A stretch of 64,000 nt of DNA, from assembly GCF_016862555.1 (NCBI RefSeq), contig NZ_BONE01000024.1, positions 1 through 64,000 of the forward strand, read 5' to 3'. A model generated the notes under the pieces. It worked only from the letters and a program-made list of their open reading frames with translations, was not told the DNA's origin and made no database searches. Of the stretch, positions 45,652 through 54,145 are shown in pieces. Every line of letters begins with the position of its first letter. The first letter of the stretch is position 1. Source of the DNA: Asanoa siamensis (GTDB lineage Bacteria > Actinomycetota > Actinomycetes > Mycobacteriales > Micromonosporaceae). A program made the translations under genes and the position numbers.

Positions 45652-46694
45652 CGGTCCTCCCCACCAGTCGTCGTGAACTTGTCGTAGTAGATGTGCTTCT
45701 CGGGTACGCCGAGCAGGCCGAGCAACGGCATCGCCGCCTCGACCATCGGGGGCGGCCCGCAGAGGTACGCGTGCGCGCGGCGCAGGTCGGCCTCGTCGCG
45801 CTTGACCACGTCGGTGATCAGGCCGACCTCGCCGTCCCAGTTGTCCTCATCGGAGGGTTCCGACAACGCCGGCACGAAGCGGAAGTTCGGCAGCTTCTCC
45901 TCGAGCGCCTCGAGCTCCGCCACGAAGCAGAGGTCGCGCCGGCGCCGGGCGCCGTAGTAGAACACCGCCCGGCGGTCGATCCCGCGCTCCGCCATCGAGC
46001 GCAGCAGGGCCAGGATCGGTGCGAGCCCGGCGCCGCCGCCGACGAAGACGATGTCCTCGTCGTGCCCCTCGCGGAGCGTGAAGACGCCGAAGGGGCCGGT
46101 CAGGTCGAGCCGGTCACCGACGGCCAGCCGACCGTCCAGGAAGGACGAGAAGAGGCCGTCGGGGTAGACCTTGATGACGAACTCCAGCCGCCCGCCCTCA
46201 CGGCTGGAGGTGTTCGCCATCGAGAAGGACCGGGTCGCGTCGGTCCCGGGCACCGCGATGTCCATGTACTGCCCGGGGAAGAACGTGATGTCCGTCGGCT
46301 CGACGAGCCGCAGCACCAGGTGCCGGAGGTCGTGCGTCACGTGGTCGATCGACACGACCTCCGCCACCGCGTTCTGGATCGGCAGCCCGGACCGGATCAT
46401 CTCCTCGTCGAAGTTGAGCAGCTCGATCGTCACGTCCTCGTAGACGTGCGCCCGGCACAGCAGCGTGAAGCCCTCCTCCTTCTCGTAGTCGGGCAGGGCG
46501 AAGGTGGAGTACCGGTCGAGCTCGATGTCGTCGCCGTCGAGCACGAAGGACTTGCAGGCCGCGCACTGCCCTTCCTTGCAGCCGTGCATGAGCATCAGCC
46601 CCTGCTCGGCCGCGGAACGCAGCACGGTCTGCTCCTCGTCGACCTCGATCTCGATGCCGACGGGCTCGAACCGGACGCGGTGCTTCTCGCCCAT
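45648..46694 (-). CDS. mimB: Monooxygenase NADH reductase (2Fe-2S, FAD)
   Basis: 348 residues. The N-terminal plant-type ferredoxin has Cys39, 44 and 47 in GCKEGQCAAC and Cys80 in FTLLCRAH. The FAD domain has TRSFSMAN, and the NAD domain has FVGGGAGLAPI and ends in CGPPPMV. It passes electrons from NADH to the diiron hydroxylase. The ATG at 46694 (MGEKHRVRF) is chosen; a GTG at 46742 would overlap mimA by 38 nt. No strong ribosome site is visible ahead of this ATG. Confidence 0.92.
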   Translation of the reverse strand: MGEKHRVRFEPVGIEIEVDEEQTVLRSAAEQGLMLMHGCKEGQCAACKSFVLDGDDIELDRYSTFALPDYEKEEGFTLLCRAHVYEDVTIELLNFDEEMIRSGLPIQNAVAEVVSIDHVTHDLRHLVLRLVEPTDITFFPGQYMDIAVPGTDATRSFSMANTSSREGGRLEFVIKVYPDGLFSSFLDGRLAVGDRLDLTGPFGVFTLREGHDEDIVFVGGGAGLAPILALLRSMAERGIDRRAVFYYGARRRRDLCFVAELEALEEKLPNFRFVPALSEPSDEDNWDGEVGLITDVVKRDEADLRRAHAYLCGPPPMVEAAMPLLGLLGVPEKHIYYDKFTTTGGEDR

Positions 46695-46704
46695 CGCCGT
46701 GCCG

Positions 46705-48357
46705 TCAGGCGTCGTCGCGGGCGAAGCGTCCGGCCGGTCCACCCCGGACGTACGCGGCGTGGAAGGCGGCCCGCTCGTCGTCCGTCATCTCGTTGAGCAG
46801 CACGTTCGGGCTCAGGAGAGGATCCATCCGACGCAGGTGGTCCAGCGTCCACATCTTCGACGGGTCGAGGTTCAGGTGCGGCTGCGCGACGAGGGTCTTG
46901 CCGTCGTCGCGGACGAAGCCCATGTCGGAGACCACGTCGGCCCAGTTCCAGCCGTGGTAGAGGGTCTCCCACTCGCGGGAGCCGATGAGCTGGCCCATGT
47001 TGGGCGTCTGGCGGCCCTGGTAGGTCGGGCGGAACGCCTCGACGTCGGTCCACCGGCACGCCTCGTGGCAGTAGGTGCGCCACTGGCCGTCGACCTCGGC
47101 CATCACCATGTCCTCGCGGACCAGGCACGGGACCATGCAGACCCAGCAGCGGTGCGGGTACTGGTAGTCGACGTCCTCCGCGACGATCGGGTGGTGCCCG
47201 TTAGGCGTGGAGAGGCGGTTGTACTGCTCCCACCACTTGCCGTACCGGTCGTACCAGCCGGGGTACTTGTGCTCGAACCACTCGAAGTCCTTGTCGGTCA
47301 TCGGGTCGATCCGCCAGTAGTTGGCAAGCCAGCCGGTCGCGAAGAACTGCGCGACCTCGTGCACGTAGCCCTTGTTCCAGATCTGGTTCCAGGCTTCCTC
47401 GATGAGGTCGTGCGGAATGACCAGACCATACTTCTCGAGGGGTACGAGGTACGAGCGGTAGTAGTCGTCGTAGATCCAGCGGCGCCACATCTCGGCGTAC
47501 GACTCGCGGTCCTTGCGGCGGTCCTTCGTGCCGTACTCGATGAAGGTCCCGATCGCGGCGTCGACGACCCGGTGGTTGTTCCACCACGCGTACCGCAGGT
47601 CCCGCTCGAGCAGTTGGTGGTTGCCCTCGTCGGCGAGCGCCATGAGCAGCGTCGCGTACCCGTTGCTGATGTGCCGCGACTCGTCGGACTGCACCGAGTG
47701 GAACACCGTCGGCAGCAGGTAGTCGCCGTTCGCGGCGGCCTCGGCCGGCATCGCGACGAAGAGCGTGTTCGTGAACGCCGTCTCGGCGACGATCGTGAGG
47801 TAGATGCTGGCCGCGGTGATCGCGTCGCCGGTGATGAAGCCCTCGGCGAACTGCCGCCCGATCGTCCCGCAGTAGTCGTTCTGGAAGTTGCGGAGGCTGC
47901 TGTTGAAGCCCGCCGGGTCGATGTAGTTGTTCATGTACAGGCGCTTGAGGTTCTGCTGGATCGTCGAGTGCCGGACCTCGTCGATCATCTGGATGGCCTG
48001 GCCGTTGTGCAGCTCCGGATTGGGCACCGTGCGGAACAGCAGCGGCATCGCGCGGGCCGCGGAGATCTCCGGCAACGGGATGATCGACAGGAACAGCTTC
48101 TGCCATTCGAGCCAACGCTCCTGCACCTGGCGGAACATGTTGCCGCGGATCGCGCCGTCGGAAGCGCCGTACACCCGGTGGTCCTTCTCCTCCTGCATCG
48201 GGAAGTAGGACCGCAGGACCTGCTTGAGCGGGTCCTTCTTCTGCGCCTTGCGGAAGGTGTAGTCGGTTCCGTAGTGGGACACCGGCTCGTGGTACATGGG
48301 TTCCCAGGACAACTCCTGGATCTTCTGATGAGCCCTGGCCACGCTCTGCCGACTCAT
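46705..48357 (-). CDS. mimA: Binuclear iron monooxygenase hydroxylase large (alpha) subunit
   Basis: 550 residues. The carboxylate diiron site is complete: Glu97 (PLPEIS), Glu127/His130 (DEVRH), Glu192 (VAETAF) and Glu226/His229 (DESRH). The family oxidises propane, phenol, acetone or related small molecules with O2 and NADH. The sequence is closest in type to MimA/PrmA, but the exact substrate cannot be read from sequence. GAGGAG lies seven bases upstream of the ATG. A late Cys cluster (CWVCMVPC) is also seen. First structural gene of the operon. Confidence 0.94.
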   Translation of the reverse strand: MSRQSVARAHQKIQELSWEPMYHEPVSHYGTDYTFRKAQKKDPLKQVLRSYFPMQEEKDHRVYGASDGAIRGNMFRQVQERWLEWQKLFLSIIPLPEISAARAMPLLFRTVPNPELHNGQAIQMIDEVRHSTIQQNLKRLYMNNYIDPAGFNSSLRNFQNDYCGTIGRQFAEGFITGDAITAASIYLTIVAETAFTNTLFVAMPAEAAANGDYLLPTVFHSVQSDESRHISNGYATLLMALADEGNHQLLERDLRYAWWNNHRVVDAAIGTFIEYGTKDRRKDRESYAEMWRRWIYDDYYRSYLVPLEKYGLVIPHDLIEEAWNQIWNKGYVHEVAQFFATGWLANYWRIDPMTDKDFEWFEHKYPGWYDRYGKWWEQYNRLSTPNGHHPIVAEDVDYQYPHRCWVCMVPCLVREDMVMAEVDGQWRTYCHEACRWTDVEAFRPTYQGRQTPNMGQLIGSREWETLYHGWNWADVVSDMGFVRDDGKTLVAQPHLNLDPSKMWTLDHLRRMDPLLSPNVLLNEMTDDERAAFHAAYVRGGPAGRFARDDA

Positions 48358-48395
48358 GGGTCACTCCTCACCGTTGACTGTGCGCCATGCGACGG

Positions 48396-48438
48396 ATCAG
48401 ACCGCACACCGTTGTCGCCTGCGGTCTCACATTGAGTC
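48396..48438 (-). promoter_or_regulatory. Putative MimR operator and promoter for mimA
   Basis: The near-perfect palindrome GTCTCA-CAT-TGAGTC (48424-48438, one mismatch) lies 66 nt upstream of the mimA ATG. On the minus strand TCTGAT (48401-48396) follows after 22 nt, a -10-like hexamer. The spacing equals that at the other sites. A transcript would start near 48389 and carry a leader with the mimA ribosome site. Confidence 0.6.
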
Positions 48439-48679
48439 AGGAGCCGTCGTCGAACATCGCGGCGCGGATCTCCGCGAGGTGCTTCCTGACGTTCTCGCCC
48501 ACCTGTCGATCACCCTCGGCCGCCGGCTCGATGCCCAGGGCGCGCAGGAGATCGGCCGCCGGGGCACCCGGATCGGCGCCGCCCAGGATCGGATGCAGGC
48601 CCTGCGCCGCGAGGTGGTGGAAGACCACGTTGACGACGCTCCACGGGTTGAACGACTCGCGCGCCTCCGTCGGCTCCAT
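48437..48679 (-). CDS. Small protein between mimR and mimA
   Basis: 80 residues: MEPTEARESFNPWSVVNVVF, then a helix-rich region (GDRQVGENVRKHLAEIRAAMF). ATG at 48679 is chosen because it falls exactly at the predicted transcription start (leaderless), and no ribosome site is present; an earlier in-frame start at 48694 lies inside the -10 region. Its 3' end overlaps the mimA operator. It could be a small modulator of the monooxygenase or of MimR. Family unknown to me. Confidence 0.55.
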   Translation of the reverse strand: MEPTEARESFNPWSVVNVVFHHLAAQGLHPILGGADPGAPAADLLRALGIEPAAEGDRQVGENVRKHLAEIRAAMFDDGS

Positions 48680-48685
48680 CGTTCG

Positions 48686-48754
48686 AGTCCACACCCGGCC
48701 GCCGGCTGTGGGGTCTCAACATGAGACGGTCCGGCTGGACCCGGCGCGTACGGT
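48686..48754. promoter_or_regulatory. Bidirectional MimR operator with two -10-like hexamers
   Basis: The perfect palindrome GTCTCA-ACA-TGAGAC is at 48713-48727. To the left (minus strand) TGGACT (48691-48686) follows after 21 nt and leads to the 80-residue gene. To the right TACGGT (48749-48754) also follows after 21 nt and leads to mimR. One site therefore could drive both directions and give mimR autoregulation. Confidence 0.6.
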
Positions 48755-48788
48755 GTAACCAGGATGTAACCGGAGCATGGGGGCCGCC

Positions 48789-50585
48789 ATGCCGCCACGA
48801 TCGAAGTCGCCGGACGGGCACAGCGACCAGCTGGCGCGAACACGGGAACAGTTCCTGACCGCCGAGGCCGTCGACACCAACCAGGTGCGCGACGCGATCC
48901 TCGCCTCCTGGTGGCGGTCCAGGCGCTGGAACGTGGCCGCCGACCATATCGACCTGACCTACGTGCGAGACCCGGATCTCGACACGCCGCTGACGCGCAG
49001 CGCCCTGCCGGTGCTGCGGCACCTGCGCGAGCACCTCGACGGCCAGCCGATCAGCATCATCCTCACCGACCCGCAGGGGCTCGTGTTGACCAGGATGGAC
49101 GCGGGTCGTGATCTCGACACGCACCTGGAACGGGTCAACCTCGCGCCCGGTTTCAGCTACGCCGAAGAACATGTCGGCACCAACGGCATCGGTACGGCCC
49201 TGGAAGGCGGCCGGCCGATGCACGTCTTCGGCCACGAGCACTACGCCGAGAACCTGGAGGACCTGGCCTGCGCGGGCGTCCCGATCCACCACCCGATCTC
49301 CGGCAAGACCGTCGGCGCGGTCGACCTGACCTGCTGGCGCAAGGACGCCGACCCGCTGCTGCTGACGCTGGCCAAGACCACGGCGGGCCAGATCCAGCAG
49401 GCGCTGCTGACCGACAGCGGCATCCGCGAGCTCGAGTTGCTGCAGGAATACCTGCGCACCTGCCGCCGTACCGCCGGAATCGTGATGGCCCTGAACAACG
49501 ACGTCGTGATGATGAACGACAACGCGCGGCAGGTGCTCGACCCGACGGAGCAGTCGATCCTGCTGGCCCAGGCCGCGGAGACGCTGGCGAGCCGGACGCC
49601 GACGGGCTCGGTGGTGGTGTCCCTGCCGAGCGGCGCCCGGGCCCGCCTCTACTGCCGCCCGGTCCGCGGCGAGGGCCGCCTGGCCGGCGGTGTCGTGCAC
49701 GTGAAGCTCTCCGGGCCCGGCGCCGCGTCGCGCCCGGAGACGGCCACCCCGATCCGGATGTTCCTCCCCGGCCTGGTGGGGTCGGGTGCGCTGTGGCTGC
49801 GGGGTTGCCACCAGGTGCGCGCGGTCTACGACGCGGGCGAGTGGCTCGCGGTGGAGGGCGAGCCGGGGGTGGGCAAGCTGGCGGTGGTCCGCGCGGTCCA
49901 CCAGCACCGCCGCCCCGGCGTGCATTTCACGGTGCTGGACGCGGCCACGGCGGTCCGCCGCGGTTGGCTGGCCGACGCCCACCGCGAGCTGCTCGACGAC
50001 TCCCGCGCGGTGGTGATCACGCACGTGGACCGGCTCAGCAGCGGCCGCCTGCGGTCGCTGTCCCGCCTGCTGGAGGAGGCCCGCGCCCTCCCGTCGCCGC
50101 CGTGGGTCGCGGTGACCTTGAGCCAACGCCACGACAGCGGCGAGATGGCGGGCCTGCTGCGGTTCTTCCCGAGCACGGTGGAGCTGCCGCCGCTGCGCCA
50201 CCACGTGGAGGACGTCCACGCCCTGGTCCCGTTCTTCCTGTCCCGCCTGGTCGGCGGCAGCAACCTGACGTGCTCCCCGGACGCGATGCAGCTGCTGCTG
50301 CGCTCGAGCTGGCCAGGCAACACGGAACAGCTGTTCCAGGTGCTACGCCGCATAGTCCAACACCGCCGCGCGGGCGCGATCCTGCCGGCGGACCTACCGC
50401 CGGAATGCCGCACGGTCAGCCGCCGTTTGCTGAGCCCGCTGGAAGCGATGGAACGCGACGCGATCGTCCGCAGCCTGATGGACTGGGACGGCAACAAAAT
50501 CAAGGCGGCCAGCGCGCTGGGCATGTCACGAGCCACGATCTACAGAAAAATCCACGAGTACGGCATCGTCACCCCGACGACCTGA
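48789..50585 (+). CDS. mimR: AcoR-type activator of the monooxygenase cluster
   Basis: 598 residues. The N-terminal part (about 60-230) is GAF-like, with NLAPGFSYAEEHVGTNGIGT and GVPIHHPISGKTVGAVDLT. The central part is AAA+-like with Walker A GEPGVGKL (about 357-364) but no GAFTGA loop, consistent with an actinobacterial regulator that does not use sigma-54. The C-terminal Fis-type helix-turn-helix contains GNKIKAASALGMSRATIYRKI (split here as about residues 570-590). MimR activates mimABCD in mycobacteria. ATG at 48789 has GGGGG five bases upstream; ATG at 48777 is an alternative. Confidence 0.88.
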   Translation: MPPRSKSPDGHSDQLARTREQFLTAEAVDTNQVRDAILASWWRSRRWNVAADHIDLTYVRDPDLDTPLTRSALPVLRHLREHLDGQPISIILTDPQGLVLTRMDAGRDLDTHLERVNLAPGFSYAEEHVGTNGIGTALEGGRPMHVFGHEHYAENLEDLACAGVPIHHPISGKTVGAVDLTCWRKDADPLLLTLAKTTAGQIQQALLTDSGIRELELLQEYLRTCRRTAGIVMALNNDVVMMNDNARQVLDPTEQSILLAQAAETLASRTPTGSVVVSLPSGARARLYCRPVRGEGRLAGGVVHVKLSGPGAASRPETATPIRMFLPGLVGSGALWLRGCHQVRAVYDAGEWLAVEGEPGVGKLAVVRAVHQHRRPGVHFTVLDAATAVRRGWLADAHRELLDDSRAVVITHVDRLSSGRLRSLSRLLEEARALPSPPWVAVTLSQRHDSGEMAGLLRFFPSTVELPPLRHHVEDVHALVPFFLSRLVGGSNLTCSPDAMQLLLRSSWPGNTEQLFQVLRRIVQHRRAGAILPADLPPECRTVSRRLLSPLEAMERDAIVRSLMDWDGNKIKAASALGMSRATIYRKIHEYGIVTPTT

Positions 50586-50650
50586 CCGACTTGCCGCAGT
50601 GGGTCAGTTCGGTGATAATTCGAGCCACAGGGACCTGAGTGGCCCGTCTC

Positions 50651-50678
50651 GGTGTGGCGCTACCCCGTTAGCCACACC
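50651..50678 (+). terminator. Hairpin downstream of mimR
   Basis: GGTGTGGC and GCCACACC form an 8-bp perfect stem around a 12-nt loop (gctaccccgtta). It lies 65 nt after the mimR stop. There is no T-run, as is usual for actinobacterial terminators. It could also be an operator for the next gene. Confidence 0.45.
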
Positions 50679-50773
50679 ATTCATGGGATATCACGCTCGC
50701 TTGGCATGGCTGTGCGTCCGCAACCACGTTGTTGGGTGCTCGAGGGGTAGGAGCGCTCAGGAGCGGAGCCGCG

Positions 50774-51799
50774 ATGTTCGCGCAGCAGCAGTCCCTGGCC
50801 CAGGTCGCCCGCCGCCGAGTGCTCTACACCGGCGAGCCGCAGGCCCACGCGATCGCCGACCTTCGATCGCGTCCCGATGTCATGCTGCCGACCATCGATC
50901 AAGAACGGACACGGTTCGCCGGACTGGTTTTCGAGCAGGTGGTCCGCGCAGGCGGCAACTGTTGGGCGCATCCCTTTGGAGTCAAGGGCGTCTGGCACGA
51001 GCGTGGCAAGGTCATCATTGCGCTGGATCATCACACCGTCTTCCTCGATCGCACTACGCAACTCATGAGCTCGGTCGCCGTCGACAACTTGTTGCCCTAT
51101 CTCCAGCCCGATGTCGAAGTCAGCCAGGTTCCGGGTCTCAGGGTCCAGTCGATCGCAGGCAAGGGTGGACGCGACCTCCACCTCATTGAGCGGGACGGGT
51201 CCGGACACCTTGTTCTCCGGGGCAGCAGAGGAACCAATTGGCGCGCCGTCCTCGCCAAGGTCGAGGATGACACTCGCGCCGCGGGGTTTCTGCCGTTGTG
51301 GAACCAGCGCGTCCTGACGGCGGAAGAAGCCGCCGAACGTCCAAGTTGGATCGCCTTCCGTGGCGACGCTCTCTGGCGGCTGGGCAGCGATCTGTTCCAG
51401 CGCATCAATCTCTTCTACTCCGTATCGTCGGCGTATACGACGAGTTCCTGGGTCACCGGCTCCCGATGGATCATCGAGATGTCGACCATGAGCCATGCCT
51501 GGAAGTCGCATGCGTCCTTCGTGTCAGTACTCACCGATCCTCACTTCGGTTTGAAGCTCGAACTGGCAAAGATGACGTGCCGCTGCGACGAGGCAGATCC
51601 TCATACGGAATGGCAGTGCCGGTTCAACTTCCACCCGGCTGGATCCCGCGACGCCATGCTCGAGTTGCGGTTCGTTCGAGAGCTCCCAGGGCCTGACGAC
51701 GACTGGCGGGACTCATTCGAAAAAGTGGGCGCCGCCAGCGCGTGGCTCGATCGGGTGTTGCCACGGCGTCGAAGCGTCGGCGACGGAGTCAGCCGGTGA
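50774..51799 (+). CDS. Unknown protein of lower GC content
   Basis: 341 residues, starting MFAQQQSLAQVARRRVLYTG. The ATG has GGAG five bases upstream. Visible features are VFEQVVRAGGNCWAHPF, a Trp-rich middle (SSWVTGSRWIIEMSTMSHAW) and a Cys pair (CRCDEADPHTEWQC). I do not recognise the family. Sampled GC is about 57-58% against about 75% for neighbours, suggesting horizontal acquisition. Its stop overlaps the next start by GTGA. Confidence 0.7.
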   Translation: MFAQQQSLAQVARRRVLYTGEPQAHAIADLRSRPDVMLPTIDQERTRFAGLVFEQVVRAGGNCWAHPFGVKGVWHERGKVIIALDHHTVFLDRTTQLMSSVAVDNLLPYLQPDVEVSQVPGLRVQSIAGKGGRDLHLIERDGSGHLVLRGSRGTNWRAVLAKVEDDTRAAGFLPLWNQRVLTAEEAAERPSWIAFRGDALWRLGSDLFQRINLFYSVSSAYTTSSWVTGSRWIIEMSTMSHAWKSHASFVSVLTDPHFGLKLELAKMTCRCDEADPHTEWQCRFNFHPAGSRDAMLELRFVRELPGPDDDWRDSFEKVGAASAWLDRVLPRRRSVGDGVSR

Positions 51800-52014
51800 T
51801 CGCCGCTGACGTGCTCGGTGAGCTGGTCGCGAGTGCCGGGCAGGTTGGAACGCCGATAGTGGTGTTGTTGATGTTGCCGCGCATGGTGGCAATGGCCCTC
51901 CACACAGCCACCGTGATCGTCGCCCTCTGGCACCCCAGCGCCGAGCGGCGGGCCGAAGCTGGTCGGCTGCTGGGCGGTCCAGCCAATCGACCTTCGCCCG
52001 ACGAACAGGTGTGA
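51796..52014 (+). CDS. Small membrane protein coupled to the low-GC gene
   Basis: 72 residues from a GTG start overlapping the previous stop. One hydrophobic segment (TPIVVLLMLPRMVAMALHTA and following residues) is preceded by an acidic/helical N-terminus and followed by a charged tail ending PSPDEQV. The four-base overlap and similar base composition suggest it arrived with the upstream gene. Function unknown. Confidence 0.55.
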   Translation: MIAADVLGELVASAGQVGTPIVVLLMLPRMVAMALHTATVIVALWHPSAERRAEAGRLLGGPANRPSPDEQV

Positions 52015-52052
52015 GTAGGGCGCTGGGGATCCAATCCCGGTCGTCCCCGGAC

Positions 52053-54053
52053 CTAAAGCGCGCTAGACGTCTCGATCGTCCAGAGGAGCTCCGTGAGGCG
52101 GTCCAGGGCGCGGGCCAGGTGGCGGCGGTAGGTGCTCAGGGGTAGGCCGAGGACCTGGGCCGCGGCCTCCTGTGACGGCGCCGGGCGTAGGTAGGTGCGG
52201 TGCAGGACCGACGCCAGCTGGGCGCCCTTCGGCTCGTCCGCGAGGCGGGTCACCGCCGCCTCGATCGTGGCGCGTAGGCCGTCCGTGGACGGGCCCGTCG
52301 GGGTCGACGCCAGCGCCGAGCCCAGCAGGGGGCTCGTGCACAGTTGCGCCGGGCGGTGCAAGTAAGGCAGCGCCGACTTGACCGCCGCCGTGAACTCCGC
52401 GTGGGACAGCGGTGGTGGGCGGAGCAGGGCCGTCGGCGGTGGGCCCGTCTCGCCCGTGTGGCCGCGTTCGCGCATCAGGTCCAGCCAGGTGTCGACCGGC
52501 AGGCGGCGCCAGTCCAGGCCGAACGCGACGTGCCGGCGGCCGTCGAGGTCCACCGAGACCAGCGGCGCGAAAGCCACGTAGTCGAAACGTGGTGCCCAGA
52601 ACTCCGGGTCGACCGTTACGCCGAACGACCAGGCGAGTGGTTTGGTCATCCACTCGATCACGCTGGAGACCGGTGCGGCCAGGACGGCGTACGGGTCGCG
52701 TTGGTAGTCGCCCGTGCCGCCCATGAAGCGGATGATGTTGACCAGCTCGCCCGGGCGGGCCGGGCCGTGGCGGTCGACGTGGTCGAGGATCGCGCGCACG
52801 ACCGGGTCGTGGGCCTCGCCGCCGCTGGGGAAGAACAGGTGATGGGCGAACCCGGCGACGCCGGTGGGGGAGCGCACCACGTGCAGGTGGTCGGGCTGGT
52901 CGCGCAGCCAGGACCGGGCGAGCGCCCCGGCGGCCGGACCCTCGAACCGCTCGACGATCCCGCCGACCTCCTCGTGCTCGTCGGTGCGGGCCGGCACGAC
53001 GGCGGCGGAGCCCAGCGCCCGCAACGCCGCGAAACCGCTGGCGAACGGGCTGTTGCGGTGCAGGAAGAGCAGCTGTTGGCCGTGCCTTTGGCGGTCGGGG
53101 CCGCTGGTCGTGCGCAGGCCCGCGACCGTGTACGCGTGGATCGTCCGGCGGTGCCCCCGGTACCGCTCCGGCAGCCGGCGCTCGAACTCCGCGTCGAGCA
53201 CGTCGCGGGCGAGGTCGTGGGCGAACAGCCCGCGCGGGCCGCGGGTGACGAACGGCCGTGCCGCCAGCCACCGCCAGACCTCCGGCGCGGCGACGCCCAC
53301 CATGTGCGCGAGCAACTCCTCGGTCGTCACCCAGGCGATCGCGCAGGTCGCGAGGCCGGTCAGGTGCGCGTCGCCGGGCACGTCGTGCAGCAACGACTCC
53401 AGCAGCACCGAGATGAGGTCCGGCGCGTCGGCGAGGGACTCCGGGACCGCGCCCGTCGCGGCCAGGTCGGCCAGGAGGGCGATCGTCAGCGGGTGGCCGT
53501 GGCCGAGCCGCACGAGATGGGCCCGCACCCCTGGCGCGGTGCCGGCCCGGGCCAGGAGGTCCAGGCTGTCCCGTTCGTCGAACGGGTCGAGCCGGTGCAC
53601 GGCCACCAGGTGCCGCCAGCCGGCGTCGACCCGCCACGGCGCGGCGGGCGGCGAACGGCCGGCCAGCGCGACAACGGTGTCGGCGGCCAGACCGGGGACG
53701 AGATCGTCGCGTACCCAGCCGTCGATCGGCCCCAGCTCCTCGTAACCGTCCACGAGCAGCACGCCGGGCCGCGCGCCACCCAGCGCGCCACCCAGCGCGC
53801 TCAGCAGCGCCTCCGGCGAGGGGTCGATCTCGCGGCCGTCGACCTGCGCCACCTCGCGGCCGGCGGCGCGCGCCCGGGCGCGGAACTCCGCCAGCAGCGT
53901 GGTCTTGCCGATGCCGCCCTGGCCGTGGACGAACAGCACCCGGCGCGGCGTGCGCCCGGCGAGCGCGTCGTCGAAGCTGGCGACCTCGGCGCGGCGCCCG
54001 ACGAACCGCTCCCGCCGCGCGCCTTCCAGCAGCTCGCCCAGGCTCGTGGCCAC
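52053..54053 (-). CDS. STAND-like ATPase with C-terminal helix-turn-helix
   Basis: 666 residues. Walker A GQGGIGKTT is at about 44-52, and Walker B is probably GVLLVDGYEE near 100. A winged-helix/helical region follows, then a middle domain of unknown type. At the C-terminus APSQEAAAQVLGLPLSTYRR begins a helix-turn-helix like that of sigma-70 region 4/LuxR regulators. The protein is therefore likely a transcription regulator with an ATP-driven switch. GTG at 54053 (MATSLGELL) has GGAG ten bases upstream; GTG at 54062 is an alternative. It diverges from the methyltransferase gene, a natural target. Confidence 0.72.
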   Translation of the reverse strand: MATSLGELLEGARRERFVGRRAEVASFDDALAGRTPRRVLFVHGQGGIGKTTLLAEFRARARAAGREVAQVDGREIDPSPEALLSALGGALGGARPGVLLVDGYEELGPIDGWVRDDLVPGLAADTVVALAGRSPPAAPWRVDAGWRHLVAVHRLDPFDERDSLDLLARAGTAPGVRAHLVRLGHGHPLTIALLADLAATGAVPESLADAPDLISVLLESLLHDVPGDAHLTGLATCAIAWVTTEELLAHMVGVAAPEVWRWLAARPFVTRGPRGLFAHDLARDVLDAEFERRLPERYRGHRRTIHAYTVAGLRTTSGPDRQRHGQQLLFLHRNSPFASGFAALRALGSAAVVPARTDEHEEVGGIVERFEGPAAGALARSWLRDQPDHLHVVRSPTGVAGFAHHLFFPSGGEAHDPVVRAILDHVDRHGPARPGELVNIIRFMGGTGDYQRDPYAVLAAPVSSVIEWMTKPLAWSFGVTVDPEFWAPRFDYVAFAPLVSVDLDGRRHVAFGLDWRRLPVDTWLDLMRERGHTGETGPPPTALLRPPPLSHAEFTAAVKSALPYLHRPAQLCTSPLLGSALASTPTGPSTDGLRATIEAAVTRLADEPKGAQLASVLHRTYLRPAPSQEAAAQVLGLPLSTYRRHLARALDRLTELLWTIETSSAL

Positions 54054-54145
54054 GTGGTCCACTCTCCGCCGCCGGACCCGCTTTGGACAGCGATTAACAA
54101 CTATCTGACCTGGCGGGTGAGCGCGCTTCCGGGCAACCGTCGGCC

